DNA of 11,351 nucleotides, taken from Thermococcus sp. (GTDB taxonomy: Archaea > Methanobacteriota_B > Thermococci > Thermococcales > Thermococcaceae). The notes under the pieces are model-generated. The model was given only the letters and a program-made list of their open reading frames with translations, was not told the DNA's origin and made no database searches. The translations under genes and the position numbers were made by a program. Below, piece after piece: positions 1-6,137 of the stretch (positions within the stretch are counted from its first letter, which is position 1; each line of letters starts with the position of its first letter). The DNA lies in contig DRGF01000104.1 in the NCBI GenBank assembly GCA_011050175.1, forward strand, positions 1-11,351, read 5' to 3'.

Positions 1-68
1 CCTGAGAAAATGGATGGATTGAGGGGCTTTTAGCAGTCTTCCCTCCTCCCTATTTTTATTGTTAAAAG

Positions 69-128
69 TGGCCTCGGCTAACCCTCTTTTCCTCACCGCT
101 CAGCGTGGCTAACGCTCGTCATCGGCCA
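69..128 (-). ncRNA. C/D box sRNA candidate A (rRNA 2'-O-methylation guide)
   Basis: Read on the minus strand, this stretch has full archaeal C/D box architecture. Box C is ATGACGA (122-116, 6 of 7 to RUGAUGA). Then come a 12-nt guide GCGTTAGCCACG (115-104), box D' CTGA (103-100), a 3-nt spacer, box C' GTGAGGA (96-90, 6 of 7), a second 12-nt guide AAAGAGGGTTAG (89-78) and box D CCGA (77-74, one change from CUGA). Flanks TGGCC (128-124) and GGCCA (73-69) can pair as the terminal stem. Such RNAs bind L7Ae, Nop5 and fibrillarin and guide methylation at the nucleotide paired five bases upstream of D or D'. The 5' end lies about 25 nt from a TATA-like element at 149-156. The D guide could pair with the conserved CUCUUAAGG region of 23S domain IV, judged from remembered rRNA sequence only. 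Assignment rests on spacing and boxes; no homology search was possible. Confidence 0.66.
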
Positions 129-139
129 GACAAACTTTG

Positions 140-160
140 AGAGGAACCTTTTAAAAAGCA
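140..160. promoter_or_regulatory. Symmetric TATA element, probable bidirectional sRNA promoter
   Basis: TTTTAAAA at 149-156 is self-complementary. Its centre is about 25 nt from the predicted 5' end of sRNA A (128, minus) and about 26 nt from that of sRNA B (178, plus), which is the usual archaeal TATA-to-start distance in both directions. On the plus strand the purine-rich GAGGAACC upstream of it resembles a BRE; on the minus strand the BRE is poorer. The call is inferred from geometry. Confidence 0.5.
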
Positions 161-177
161 ACCGTCGAGAATGGAAG

Positions 178-243
178 GGGGATGAAGAGCGTTTACCGGT
201 CTGATTCGCTACCAGGATGATGAGACTGGCACTGGCCGACCCC
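178..243 (+). ncRNA. C/D box sRNA candidate B (rRNA 2'-O-methylation guide)
   Basis: On the plus strand, box C is ATGAAGA (182-188, 6 of 7). It is followed by a 12-nt guide GCGTTTACCGGT (189-200), box D' CTGA (201-204), a 12-nt spacer, a perfect box C' ATGATGA (217-223), a 12-nt guide GACTGGCACTGG (224-235) and box D CCGA (236-239). GGGG (178-181) and CCCC (240-243) form a terminal stem directly against boxes C and D. The D' guide complement contains GGUAAACG, a near-universal 23S segment just 5' of helix 69; the contiguous match is 8-10 bp depending on the local rRNA. The D guide can pair with the 16S 530-loop GUGCCAG with flanking G-U pairs. These rRNA matches come from memory of consensus sequences. 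The D'-C' spacer is longer than the usual 3-6 nt. The 3' end abuts the convergent tmk stop codon at 245. Confidence 0.64.
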
Positions 244-244
244 A

Positions 245-868
245 TTACTTCTTGAAGAGTTCGTGTTCAACCAGCGCCACGATGTCGTTGTGGATGTCCT
301 CCACGCTGGCCATGGCGTTAACTATTTTGATTTCGGGGAATCTCCCGGCCAGCTCGAGGTAGTTCTCCCTGACCTTCTTCTGAAGCTCCACTATCTTGTC
401 AAACTCCGTCTTTATGCTCCTGCCGTTTATGCGCTTCATACTCTCCTTGACCGGTAAGTCAAGTAGAATAACGAGGTCGGGCCTTATGGCGAATCGGTTT
501 AGGTCAATCAGCCACTCAAGGTCGAGGCCACGGGCCCACTGGTAGGCGAGGGACGAGTAGAAGTAGCGGTCAGATATTACCACTTTTCCCGCTTCGAGAG
601 AGGGCTTTATCAGCTTGTGAACGTGCTCGGCCCTGTCCGCCGCAAACAGGAGGGCCTCTGCTTCGTGACTTATCCGAGCCCCGTCGATTATACCCTCTTT
701 TCCACCAGTCAGGACGAGCCTTCTGATTAGCTTTCCAAATGCTGTGTCGGTTGGTTCCTTTGTTAGGACGACTTCGTAGCCTTTCTTTTCAAACCACTCC
801 GCCAAAAGCTTTGCCTGAGTTGATTTTCCGGCGCCATCGATACCTTCTATGACAATAAATGTTCCCAC
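245..868 (-). CDS. tmk: Thymidylate kinase (dTMP kinase)
   Basis: Cytosolic enzyme that phosphorylates dTMP to dTDP with ATP in dTTP synthesis. The 207-residue protein has the P-loop GIDGAGKST near residues 9-17, the DRY motif at 100-102 ([12 protein letters not shown]) and a LID-like segment [12 protein letters not shown] around 146-157; length is normal for the family. I chose the GTG start at 868 because GGAGGTGA lies 5 nt upstream (882-875) and the product then begins [12 protein letters not shown], as family members do. A TTG at 883 is in frame but would place the ribosome-binding site inside the gene. A TATA-like TTAAAAG near 912-918 would give a short leader. The stop lies 1 bp from the convergent sRNA B and no clear oligo-T terminator follows, so readthrough transcripts would be antisense to that RNA. 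Confidence 0.95.
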   Translation of the reverse strand: MGTFIVIEGIDGAGKSTQAKLLAEWFEKKGYEVVLTKEPTDTAFGKLIRRLVLTGGKEGIIDGARISHEAEALLFAADRAEHVHKLIKPSLEAGKVVISDRYFYSSLAYQWARGLDLEWLIDLNRFAIRPDLVILLDLPVKESMKRINGRSIKTEFDKIVELQKKVRENYLELAGRFPEIKIVNAMASVEDIHNDIVALVEHELFKK

Positions 869-908
869 AGATGTCACCTCCAAAATGAACGGGAAGAGGT
901 ATAGGAAA

Positions 909-956
909 CCCCTTTTAACACTTTTCTCTTTGGATTTTTTGGAGGTTTAAAAGGGG
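909..956. repeat. 10-bp perfect inverted repeat between two genes
   Basis: CCCCTTTTAA (909-918) and TTAAAAGGGG (947-956) are perfect inverted copies separated by 28 bp. On the minus strand they lie after the phosphohexomutase-like gene and before tmk. The arm at 909-918 carries the only good TATA-like element for tmk, so the repeat may combine a transcript end with a promoter. Confidence 0.5.
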
Positions 957-966
957 AATGAAAAAA
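949..966 (-). terminator. Oligo-T terminator after the phosphohexomutase-like gene
   Basis: Just past the TAA stop at 969-971 the minus strand reads TTTTTT (966-961), then CATTCCCC and TTTT (952-949). Archaeal intrinsic termination mainly needs T-runs, so this is a plausible end for the two-gene transcript. Confidence 0.45.
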
Positions 967-968
967 TC

Positions 969-1676
969 TTAAAGGTTCTTCTTCATGTGGTCAAGGAGCT
1001 TCCACATGCTGCCGAACTCCAGCTCCTCCCCGTCCCTGTAAAACTCGACAACACCGTCGGGCCTGAAGCGCAGTCCGAAGTCGTATTTTTCCTTCTGAAG
1101 CTTGTGGAGGAAGACCTCCTTTGGCTTTGGCGGGAGGTAGCTCGTCATCATGTCGTTTATCAGTTCGACCTCGAAGTCGAAGTGGTCGCCCATACGCGGG
1201 AAGAACAGCACCGCGGGAGTGTTCATGGCATCGACGAGGGCTTTTCCTCCAACCTGGAAATTGTAGTGTTTGAAAATATCGTGGAGGAAGTCGTCGAGGG
1301 CGTTGGGGTAATAGACGGTTGCCCCGATATCGTTCGGCTGTGCCTCTATGAAGCTCCGGCTCTTCATGATGGCCGCTATCTCCTCGCTATCGATGCCGCT
1401 GATGTAAACGCGGACGCCGTCATGGTAGTACACATAGGCCAGCGGCAGACCCTTTCTCATGGCGAAGTCCTTGAGGGCTATGAGTGGAATCAGACGGACG
1501 TCCATTATAGTGGAGCCAGTGCTGACAATACCGACGACCATGGCCCGCTTCCCGTACCTGGATATGGCCCTGCCGTCCCTTCCAACTATTATCGTGCCGT
1601 GGGATATCGTCCCTATGGCCCTTCCAAGAAGGGCGAGCTCCTCAGGGTTGAACCTTTGGGAATAGTACACCTCCAC
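969..1676 (-). CDS. Phosphohexomutase-like protein lacking catalytic motifs (domains I-II only)
   Basis: A 235-residue relative of alpha-D-phosphohexomutases. Residues 28-70 (IIVGRDGRAISRYGKR, then VGIVSTGSTIMDVRLIPLIAL) match the start of domain I, and 144-212 resemble domain II. The active-site serine loop TASHNP is replaced by AYVYYHDGVRVY (about 80-91). The metal-binding DGDxDR is replaced around RFRPDGVVEFYRDG (203-216). Domains III and IV are absent; the usual length is about 450. It therefore looks catalytically inert. The segment NDIGATVYYPNALDDF (115-130) recalls the degenerate C-terminal part of bacterial fused nucleotidyltransferase/PGM-like proteins, which fits the gene just upstream. 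The GTG start at 1676 has GAGGTGA 5 nt ahead, overlapping the TGA of the preceding gene, so translation is probably coupled; the alternatives are ATG 1682 or GTG 1685. The function may be structural or regulatory. Confidence 0.75.
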   Translation of the reverse strand: MEVYYSQRFNPEELALLGRAIGTISHGTIIVGRDGRAISRYGKRAMVVGIVSTGSTIMDVRLIPLIALKDFAMRKGLPLAYVYYHDGVRVYISGIDSEEIAAIMKSRSFIEAQPNDIGATVYYPNALDDFLHDIFKHYNFQVGGKALVDAMNTPAVLFFPRMGDHFDFEVELINDMMTSYLPPKPKEVFLHKLQKEKYDFGLRFRPDGVVEFYRDGEELEFGSMWKLLDHMKKNL

Positions 1677-1686
1677 TTTCATCACC

Positions 1687-2043
1687 TCAATTATTCAGCA
1701 TTATACTTCTATCTGGGTTTCTACATTGGGACAATCCTGCTGAAGTCCCGATGAGTGTGTTGTCACAAATTACACTCCTCGGCTGTATTACCATGTCCTT
1801 ATCAAAGTGGGCTTTTTCCCCGATTGCTGCCACTTTAATCTTTGCCCCTTCCTCTATGAGGGCACCTGAAAATATTACCGAATGCTCTATTTTAACGTTT
1901 CTGCCAATCTCAACGTTGTTTCCAATCTGGGGGATGTGCTCCACAGGCGGCCGGTTGAAGAAAGGCGCCATTAGTGTCGCCCGGTACATCGTCAGCGGGA
2001 ACAACCTGGTTCCATCGCCGCCCGCCAAAAGCACTGCCTCCAT
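1687..2043 (-). CDS. Internally deleted sugar-phosphate nucleotidyltransferase relative (N-terminal tip joined to left-handed beta-helix)
   Basis: An intact 118-residue frame. Residues 1-32 match the nucleotide-binding tip of NDP-sugar pyrophosphorylases (MEAVLLAGGDGTRLFPLT, then FFNRP). From about residue 35 it is hexapeptide-repeat left-handed beta-helix sequence (IGNNVEIGRNVKIEHSVIF, GALIEEGAKI). The roughly 200-residue catalytic core that normally lies between is missing; the junction is near 1945-1955. The signature lysine of the xRPKPM motif is also changed (MYRATLM). It cannot be a working nucleotidyltransferase: either a decayed gene with an open frame or a retained small beta-helix protein. 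The ATG at 2043 gives the family N-terminus; only a weak GGTG precedes it, consistent with a very short leader. It is coupled to the phosphohexomutase-like gene, and the two together mimic a split nucleotidyltransferase/PGM-like fusion. Confidence 0.7.
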   Translation of the reverse strand: MEAVLLAGGDGTRLFPLTMYRATLMAPFFNRPPVEHIPQIGNNVEIGRNVKIEHSVIFSGALIEEGAKIKVAAIGEKAHFDKDMVIQPRSVICDNTLIGTSAGLSQCRNPDRSIMLNN

Positions 2044-2062
2044 TACGAGCACCGATAGCTTA

Positions 2063-2090
2063 TATCACCGTGAGTTAATATACTTTGCGC
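2063..2090 (-). promoter_or_regulatory. TATA/BRE promoter of the sugar-nucleotide gene pair
   Basis: The minus strand reads GCAAAG (BRE-like) then TATATTAA (2082-2075). Its centre predicts a start near 2053, about 10 nt before the ATG at 2043. A second TATA-like GATATAA (2067-2061) is too close to the ATG. TATCAC at 2063-2068 (plus strand) matches one half of the Thermococcales TATCAC-N5-GTGATA glycolytic motif, but the other half is not intact. Confidence 0.45.
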
Positions 2091-2225
2091 CTGATGTTGG
2101 GAAATGACTGTTGGTCTATAGAAATGTGCATTGGACACCGTCGTTGTGATGAGTTCTTCTTCATTTTTATAGATAATGAACCAAAACGTGCCAGGGAATT
2201 AGCCCATATGCTGGCCACAATGACG

Positions 2226-2268
2226 AAGAATTTTTTAAGGACTTGGAGCAACTCCCAATGGAGGCGAT
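2226..2268 (+). promoter_or_regulatory. Candidate promoter and ribosome-binding site of pckG
   Basis: TTTTTTAAG (2231-2239) centred about 26 nt before 2261 would give a leader of about 11 nt. GGAGGCGAT (2260-2268) is the ribosome-binding site, ending 3 nt before the ATG at 2272. A second TATA-like TTTTTATAG at 2164-2172 would instead give a leader of nearly 80 nt. The sequence does not decide between them. Confidence 0.35.
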
Positions 2269-2271
2269 ATC

Positions 2272-4149
2272 ATGGACGCCCTTAAAAAGCTTGAAAAGCT
2301 CCTTGATAAAGAGCAGTTTGAGAAAATAAAGGCTGTAGACAACCCTGAACTCCACGAGTTTCTGGCGGAGTGGATTGAGTGGCTAGAACCAGACAAGGTC
2401 TTCGTCTGCACGGACAGCCCGGAGGACGAGGCCTACGTCAAATGGAAGGCTCTATACTATGGCGAGGAAAGAATGCTTGAGACTCCCAATCATACGGTTC
2501 ACTACGATAACTACTACGATCAGGCCCGTGACAAGGCCAACACCAAACTCCTCGTTCCCGGTGGTAAGGATATCCCCTTCCTCAACACCAAAGACCGCGA
2601 TGAAGGCCTGAAGGAAATTAAAGAGCTTATGAAGGGCATCATGCGCGGAAAGGAGCTCTTCGTCTGCTTCTTCGTTCTCGGGCCGAAGAACTCAGTTTTC
2701 ACGATTCCTGCAGTTCAGCTCACTGACTCGGCCTACGTGGCCCACTCGGAGTTCATCCTCTACAGGAAGGGTTATGAGGAGTTCAAGCGCCTTGGAAGGC
2801 AGGCCCGCTTCTTCCGCTTCGTCCACAGCGCAGGAGAGCTCGACGAGAGGAAGACCAGCAAGAACCTCGACAAGAGGAGGATTTACATAGATCTCGTCGA
2901 TGAGACCGTTTACTCCGTCAACACCCAGTACGGTGGCAACACCATCGGCCTGAAAAAGCTCGCCTTCAGGCTCACAATCCAGAAGGCAGTCAGAGAGGGC
3001 TGGCTCAGCGAGCACATGTTCCTGATGCGCGTCAACGGCCCGAACGGCAGGAAGACCTACTTCACTGGCGCCTACCCGAGCATGTGCGGCAAGACGTCCA
3101 CCGCTATGATACCGTGGGAGAACATTGTCGGCGACGACTTGACTTTCATAATGCCATTCAACGGCATCGCCCGCGGTGCAAACGTCGAGAAGGGCGTCTT
3201 CGGCATTATACAGGGCGTCAACCCCGAGGACGACCCGATAATCTGGCAGGTTCTCCACTCGCCGGTCGAGATAATCTTCTCAAACGTCCTCGTCAAGGAC
3301 GGAAAGCCCTACTGGAACGATATGGGCGTCCCGATACCCGACGAGGGTGAAAACCACAGCGGAAAGTGGTGGCGCGGTAAGAAGGACGCTGAAGGCAACG
3401 AGATTCCGCCGAGCCACAAGAACGCCCGCTTTACCGTCAGCTTGGAGCACTTCCCGAACGTTGACCTTGAGGCCCTCGAAGCCCCGTGCGGCGTTGAGGT
3501 CGGCGGAATGATATTCGGCGGCAGGGACAAGGATACCTGGCCGCCGGTCAGGGAGGCCTTCGACTGGAAGCATGGAGTAATAACCATGGGCGCCGCCCTT
3601 GAGAGCGAGACGACCGCGGCCACACTCGGCAAGGAGGGAGTGAGGGCCTTCAACCCGATGGCAATACTCGACTTCATGAGCGTCCACCTCGGCGACTACC
3701 TCAGAAACTATCTCGACTTTGAGAAGAAGCTCAGAAAGACTCCGAAGATATTCGCCGTGAACTACTTCCTCCGCGACGAGGAAGGCAACTGGCTGAACCA
3801 CAAGCTCGACAAGGCTGTCTGGCTCAAGTGGATGGAGCTGAGGGTCCACGGCGACGTTGATGCGATAGAGACGCCGATAGGCTACATCCCGAAGTACGAG
3901 GACCTGGCGAGGCTCTTTAAGGAAGTCCTGAACAAAGAGTACACCAGGGAGGCCTACGAGAAGCAGTTCACAATACGCGTCCCCGAACTGCTCGCAAAGA
4001 TAGAGCGCATCGAGACCATCTACCGCGAGAAGGTCGGGGAAGTTCCGGAGGAGCTCTTCCAGGTTCTTGAGGAGGAAAGGAAGCGCCTTCTTGAGGCCAA
4101 GGAGAAGTACGGCGACTACATCAGCCCCTTCACCCTTGAGGGGGAGTGA
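2272..4149 (+). CDS. pckG: Phosphoenolpyruvate carboxykinase (GTP)
   Basis: Cytosolic enzyme interconverting oxaloacetate plus GTP with PEP, CO2 and GDP, linking C4 acids to gluconeogenesis. The 625-residue length is typical of the GTP class. The substrate-binding YGGN is at 220-223. The P-loop (kinase-1) is GAYPSMCGKTSTAM at 266-279 with the hyper-reactive Cys272 and Lys274. Kinase-2 is VGDDLTF around 286-292. The class signature GGRDKDTWPPVREAFDW lies at about 416-432. ATG 2272 has a good ribosome-binding site just upstream. It is transcribed divergently from the sugar-nucleotide pair across a 228-bp gap and ends convergently with gltX. Codon use is GC-rich like its neighbours. Identification is firm; the regulation is not visible beyond promoter candidates. 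Confidence 0.97.
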   Translation: MDALKKLEKLLDKEQFEKIKAVDNPELHEFLAEWIEWLEPDKVFVCTDSPEDEAYVKWKALYYGEERMLETPNHTVHYDNYYDQARDKANTKLLVPGGKDIPFLNTKDRDEGLKEIKELMKGIMRGKELFVCFFVLGPKNSVFTIPAVQLTDSAYVAHSEFILYRKGYEEFKRLGRQARFFRFVHSAGELDERKTSKNLDKRRIYIDLVDETVYSVNTQYGGNTIGLKKLAFRLTIQKAVREGWLSEHMFLMRVNGPNGRKTYFTGAYPSMCGKTSTAMIPWENIVGDDLTFIMPFNGIARGANVEKGVFGIIQGVNPEDDPIIWQVLHSPVEIIFSNVLVKDGKPYWNDMGVPIPDEGENHSGKWWRGKKDAEGNEIPPSHKNARFTVSLEHFPNVDLEALEAPCGVEVGGMIFGGRDKDTWPPVREAFDWKHGVITMGAALESETTAATLGKEGVRAFNPMAILDFMSVHLGDYLRNYLDFEKKLRKTPKIFAVNYFLRDEEGNWLNHKLDKAVWLKWMELRVHGDVDAIETPIGYIPKYEDLARLFKEVLNKEYTREAYEKQFTIRVPELLAKIERIETIYREKVGEVPEELFQVLEEERKRLLEAKEKYGDYISPFTLEGE

Positions 4150-4150
4150 G

Positions 4151-4203
4151 CTTTTCTCCTGTTTTATTTTCATGTTCTTTCGCCAATCTACCCTTCGGGT
4201 GGG
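4151..4203 (+). terminator. Terminator region of pckG
   Basis: Right after the TGA the plus strand is T-rich (GCTTTTCTCCTGTTTTATTTTC), which fits archaeal oligo-T termination. A hairpin CTACCC-TTC-GGGTGG follows at 4188-4202. Confidence 0.5.
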
Positions 4204-4224
4204 CAGAAATAAGGTCGCTACCTA

Positions 4225-4275
4225 CCCGTGGCATTGAGAAAAAGAACAGAATAATGAGAAAAAAAGCACAGCGCA
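4225..4275 (-). terminator. Oligo-T terminator of gltX
   Basis: On the minus strand, within about 20 nt of the gltX stop there is a T7 run (4265-4259), then CTCATTATTCTG and a further T5 run. The pckG and gltX transcripts thus end convergently in 126 bp. Confidence 0.55.
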
Positions 4276-6000
4276 TCACTTGTGGGCGAATACCGCCACC
4301 ACCTTCTCCGGCGTTACCTCGTCTATCCTCACGAAGCCGAAGCGCTCGAACTGGACGACGTCGTCCACCTTAACGCTGGCGTCGCTCTCCAGGAGGCCCT
4401 TCTTGATGACCAGCTCCTCTCCCTGGGGGACGAGAACCTCGCAGGCCATTCCCTCAGTGACCCAGTGGACCATCCTCCAGCGGTTCTCCCTGGCTACTTC
4501 GTAGTCCACGCTGTGGAACCTTGCCTTTATGCCGTCCTCGTTAACTTCGAGGATTTCGACGTTGAAGAGGTCCTTCAGGCGGACGAAGCTGCCAGGCTTG
4601 AAGAGCTCCATGTCGTCCCTTGAGACGTAGACCGGCTTTCCGGGAACGAACTTGAGCCTCCTAACCCCGCGCTCCGGGTGGTCGGGGTGGAGCGGTATCT
4701 CAGCAACGAACTCCTCATCGTAGCCCTCGATGTACATTGGAACCGGGTCTGCAACGAAGAAGTACCTGTTGGCTATCGGCTCGACTATGCGCCTGTTTAT
4801 CGCCGCGAGGTTGTCCCAGCTTATCGTGGTGTCGCTCCTCTTGAGGCCGACCTCAATGATGAGCTCCCGTATTGCTTCCGGCCTTATGCCGCGCCTCTTG
4901 AGGGCCCTTATGGTGCCGAGCCTGGGGTCGTCCCAGCCGAGGTACTTGCCCTCCTCTATTCCCTTTCTGGTCTTGGACTTGCTGAGGATGACCCCCTCGA
5001 TGCTGAGCCTTCCGTGGTGGACGGTGACGGGGTATTCCCAGCCAAAGTAGTCGTAAACGTACCTCTGCCTCGTCTCGTTCTCGGCGTGCTCCTGTCCGCG
5101 GAAGATGTGGGTGACGCCGAGCTCGTGGTCGTCTATCGCGGAGGCGAAGTTGTAGAGCGGCCAGACGCGGTACTTGTCTCCAACGCGAGGGTGGTCAGCA
5201 TTGTCGATTATCCTCAGCGCCGGCCAGTCGCGGACGGCGGGGTTCGGGTGCTTGAGGTCGGTCTTGATCCTCACAACGGCCTCTCCTTCCTTGTACTCAC
5301 CGTTGAGCATCTTGTGCCAGCGCTCAAGCTGGACTTCGGGCGGCTCCTCCCTGTGCGGGCAGGCGATGCCCTTGTCCCTGAGCTCGCGGAACTTCTCGGG
5401 CTCACAGGTGCAGACGTAGGCCTTTCCGCCCTTTATGAGCTCCTCCGCGTACCTGTAGTATATCTCCAGCCTGTCGCTGGCGATGTGGACCTCATCAACC
5501 TTGAAGCCGAGCCATTCGAGGTCTTCCTTAATCCACTCGTAGAAGACCGGCTCGGGCCTCTTGACCTTTGGGTCGGTGTCGTCGAAGCGGAGTATGAACT
5601 TGCCGTCGTACATCCTCGCGTACTCGTGGCTCAGTATCGCCGCCCTAGCGTTTCCGAGGTGGAAGGCACCGTCCGGGTTCGGGGCAAAGCGGGTGACCAC
5701 CTTCCCCTTCTCCGCCTTCGGGAGGGGTGGGAGGCCCTTCTTCTCCTCCTTTTTCTTCTCCTTCTTCTCCTCAAAGAACTCGGGGTAAATCTCCCTCAGT
5801 TTTGCCTCCTGGTCTTCAATGGACATGCTGTTTACCTGCTCGACTATCTCGTTGACGAGCGGGATTACTTCCTTGGCTTTGGGCCTCAGCTCGGGGTTTT
5901 CGCCGAGAACCTTCCCTATAACCGCCTTTGGGTTTGCCTTTCCCTTGTGGGTGTAGGCATTGATGAGCGCGTACTTCAATACGAGTTCTTCCACGTTCAT
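4276..6000 (-). CDS. gltX: Glutamyl-tRNA synthetase, archaeal type
   Basis: Class I synthetase that charges tRNA with glutamate. Archaea usually lack GlnRS, so this enzyme is expected also to make Glu-tRNA(Gln) for amidation. The 574-residue protein has an archaeal N-terminal helical extension (1-75), a charged low-complexity hinge EEKKEKKKEEKKG (77-89), the HIGH-class motif PNPDGAFHLGNAR (about 107-119), paired Cys/His at C197, C199, C214 and H216 resembling a metal site, the KMSKS equivalent LSKSK (339-343) and a C-terminal beta-barrel anticodon region as in GlnRS/eukaryotic GluRS. ATG 6000 was chosen because GGTGA (6010-6006) lies 5 nt upstream and the product starts MNVEELVLKYALINAY, like relatives; a GTG at 6009 is in frame. 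A long antisense frame over this gene is a codon-bias shadow. Confidence 0.96.
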   Translation of the reverse strand: MNVEELVLKYALINAYTHKGKANPKAVIGKVLGENPELRPKAKEVIPLVNEIVEQVNSMSIEDQEAKLREIYPEFFEEKKEKKKEEKKGLPPLPKAEKGKVVTRFAPNPDGAFHLGNARAAILSHEYARMYDGKFILRFDDTDPKVKRPEPVFYEWIKEDLEWLGFKVDEVHIASDRLEIYYRYAEELIKGGKAYVCTCEPEKFRELRDKGIACPHREEPPEVQLERWHKMLNGEYKEGEAVVRIKTDLKHPNPAVRDWPALRIIDNADHPRVGDKYRVWPLYNFASAIDDHELGVTHIFRGQEHAENETRQRYVYDYFGWEYPVTVHHGRLSIEGVILSKSKTRKGIEEGKYLGWDDPRLGTIRALKRRGIRPEAIRELIIEVGLKRSDTTISWDNLAAINRRIVEPIANRYFFVADPVPMYIEGYDEEFVAEIPLHPDHPERGVRRLKFVPGKPVYVSRDDMELFKPGSFVRLKDLFNVEILEVNEDGIKARFHSVDYEVARENRWRMVHWVTEGMACEVLVPQGEELVIKKGLLESDASVKVDDVVQFERFGFVRIDEVTPEKVVAVFAHK

Positions 6001-6032
6001 TCTCCTCACCGGTGGGGGAATGGATGGAGCGG

Positions 6033-6050
6033 TTATAAAGTTTAGTCTTT
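6033..6050 (-). promoter_or_regulatory. TATA promoter of gltX
   Basis: The minus strand reads ACTAAACTTTATAACC. The TATA centre near 6036 predicts a start around 6010, at the edge of the GGTGA ribosome-binding site, so the leader is very short. The core resembles the TAAACTTATAACC of the TOPRIM gene promoter near 8010. Confidence 0.5.
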
Positions 6051-6137
6051 GGAATTTTTGGTTTTCTCCGGATGCTCAAAGAAAGGGATGACTTCTCAAC
6101 AATGCCAAAACAGCATACTGCCAACCGATGGCCGTGT

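Noticed and set aside
1..33. Possible 3' end of a plus-strand gene entering from the left (frames ending at TGA 20-22 or TAG 31-33), followed by T-rich CTATTTTTATTG at 50-61
   Set aside because: Only 6-10 codons are visible in either frame, so neither can be supported as coding.
2146..2200. A perfect box C-like GTGATGA at 2146-2152
   Set aside because: No D' or D box follows at guide distance, and the downstream sequence is T-rich promoter-like DNA, so no C/D RNA can be drawn.
2085..2285. A 66-codon plus-strand frame between the sugar-nucleotide genes and pckG
   Set aside because: It lacks a ribosome-binding site, overlaps the pckG start in another frame, contains promoter-like T-runs and shows no known family.
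3280..4173. A 297-codon frame antisense to pckG, with other long minus-strand frames at 2692-3258 and 3309-3677
   Set aside because: All are antisense shadows of PEP carboxykinase with no recognisable domain and no proper ribosome-binding site.
4678..6045. A 455-codon open frame on the plus strand over gltX
   Set aside because: It is exactly antisense to a clearly identified synthetase, its translation is a leucine/valine-rich low-sense product, and it follows from the GC-rich codon pattern of gltX.
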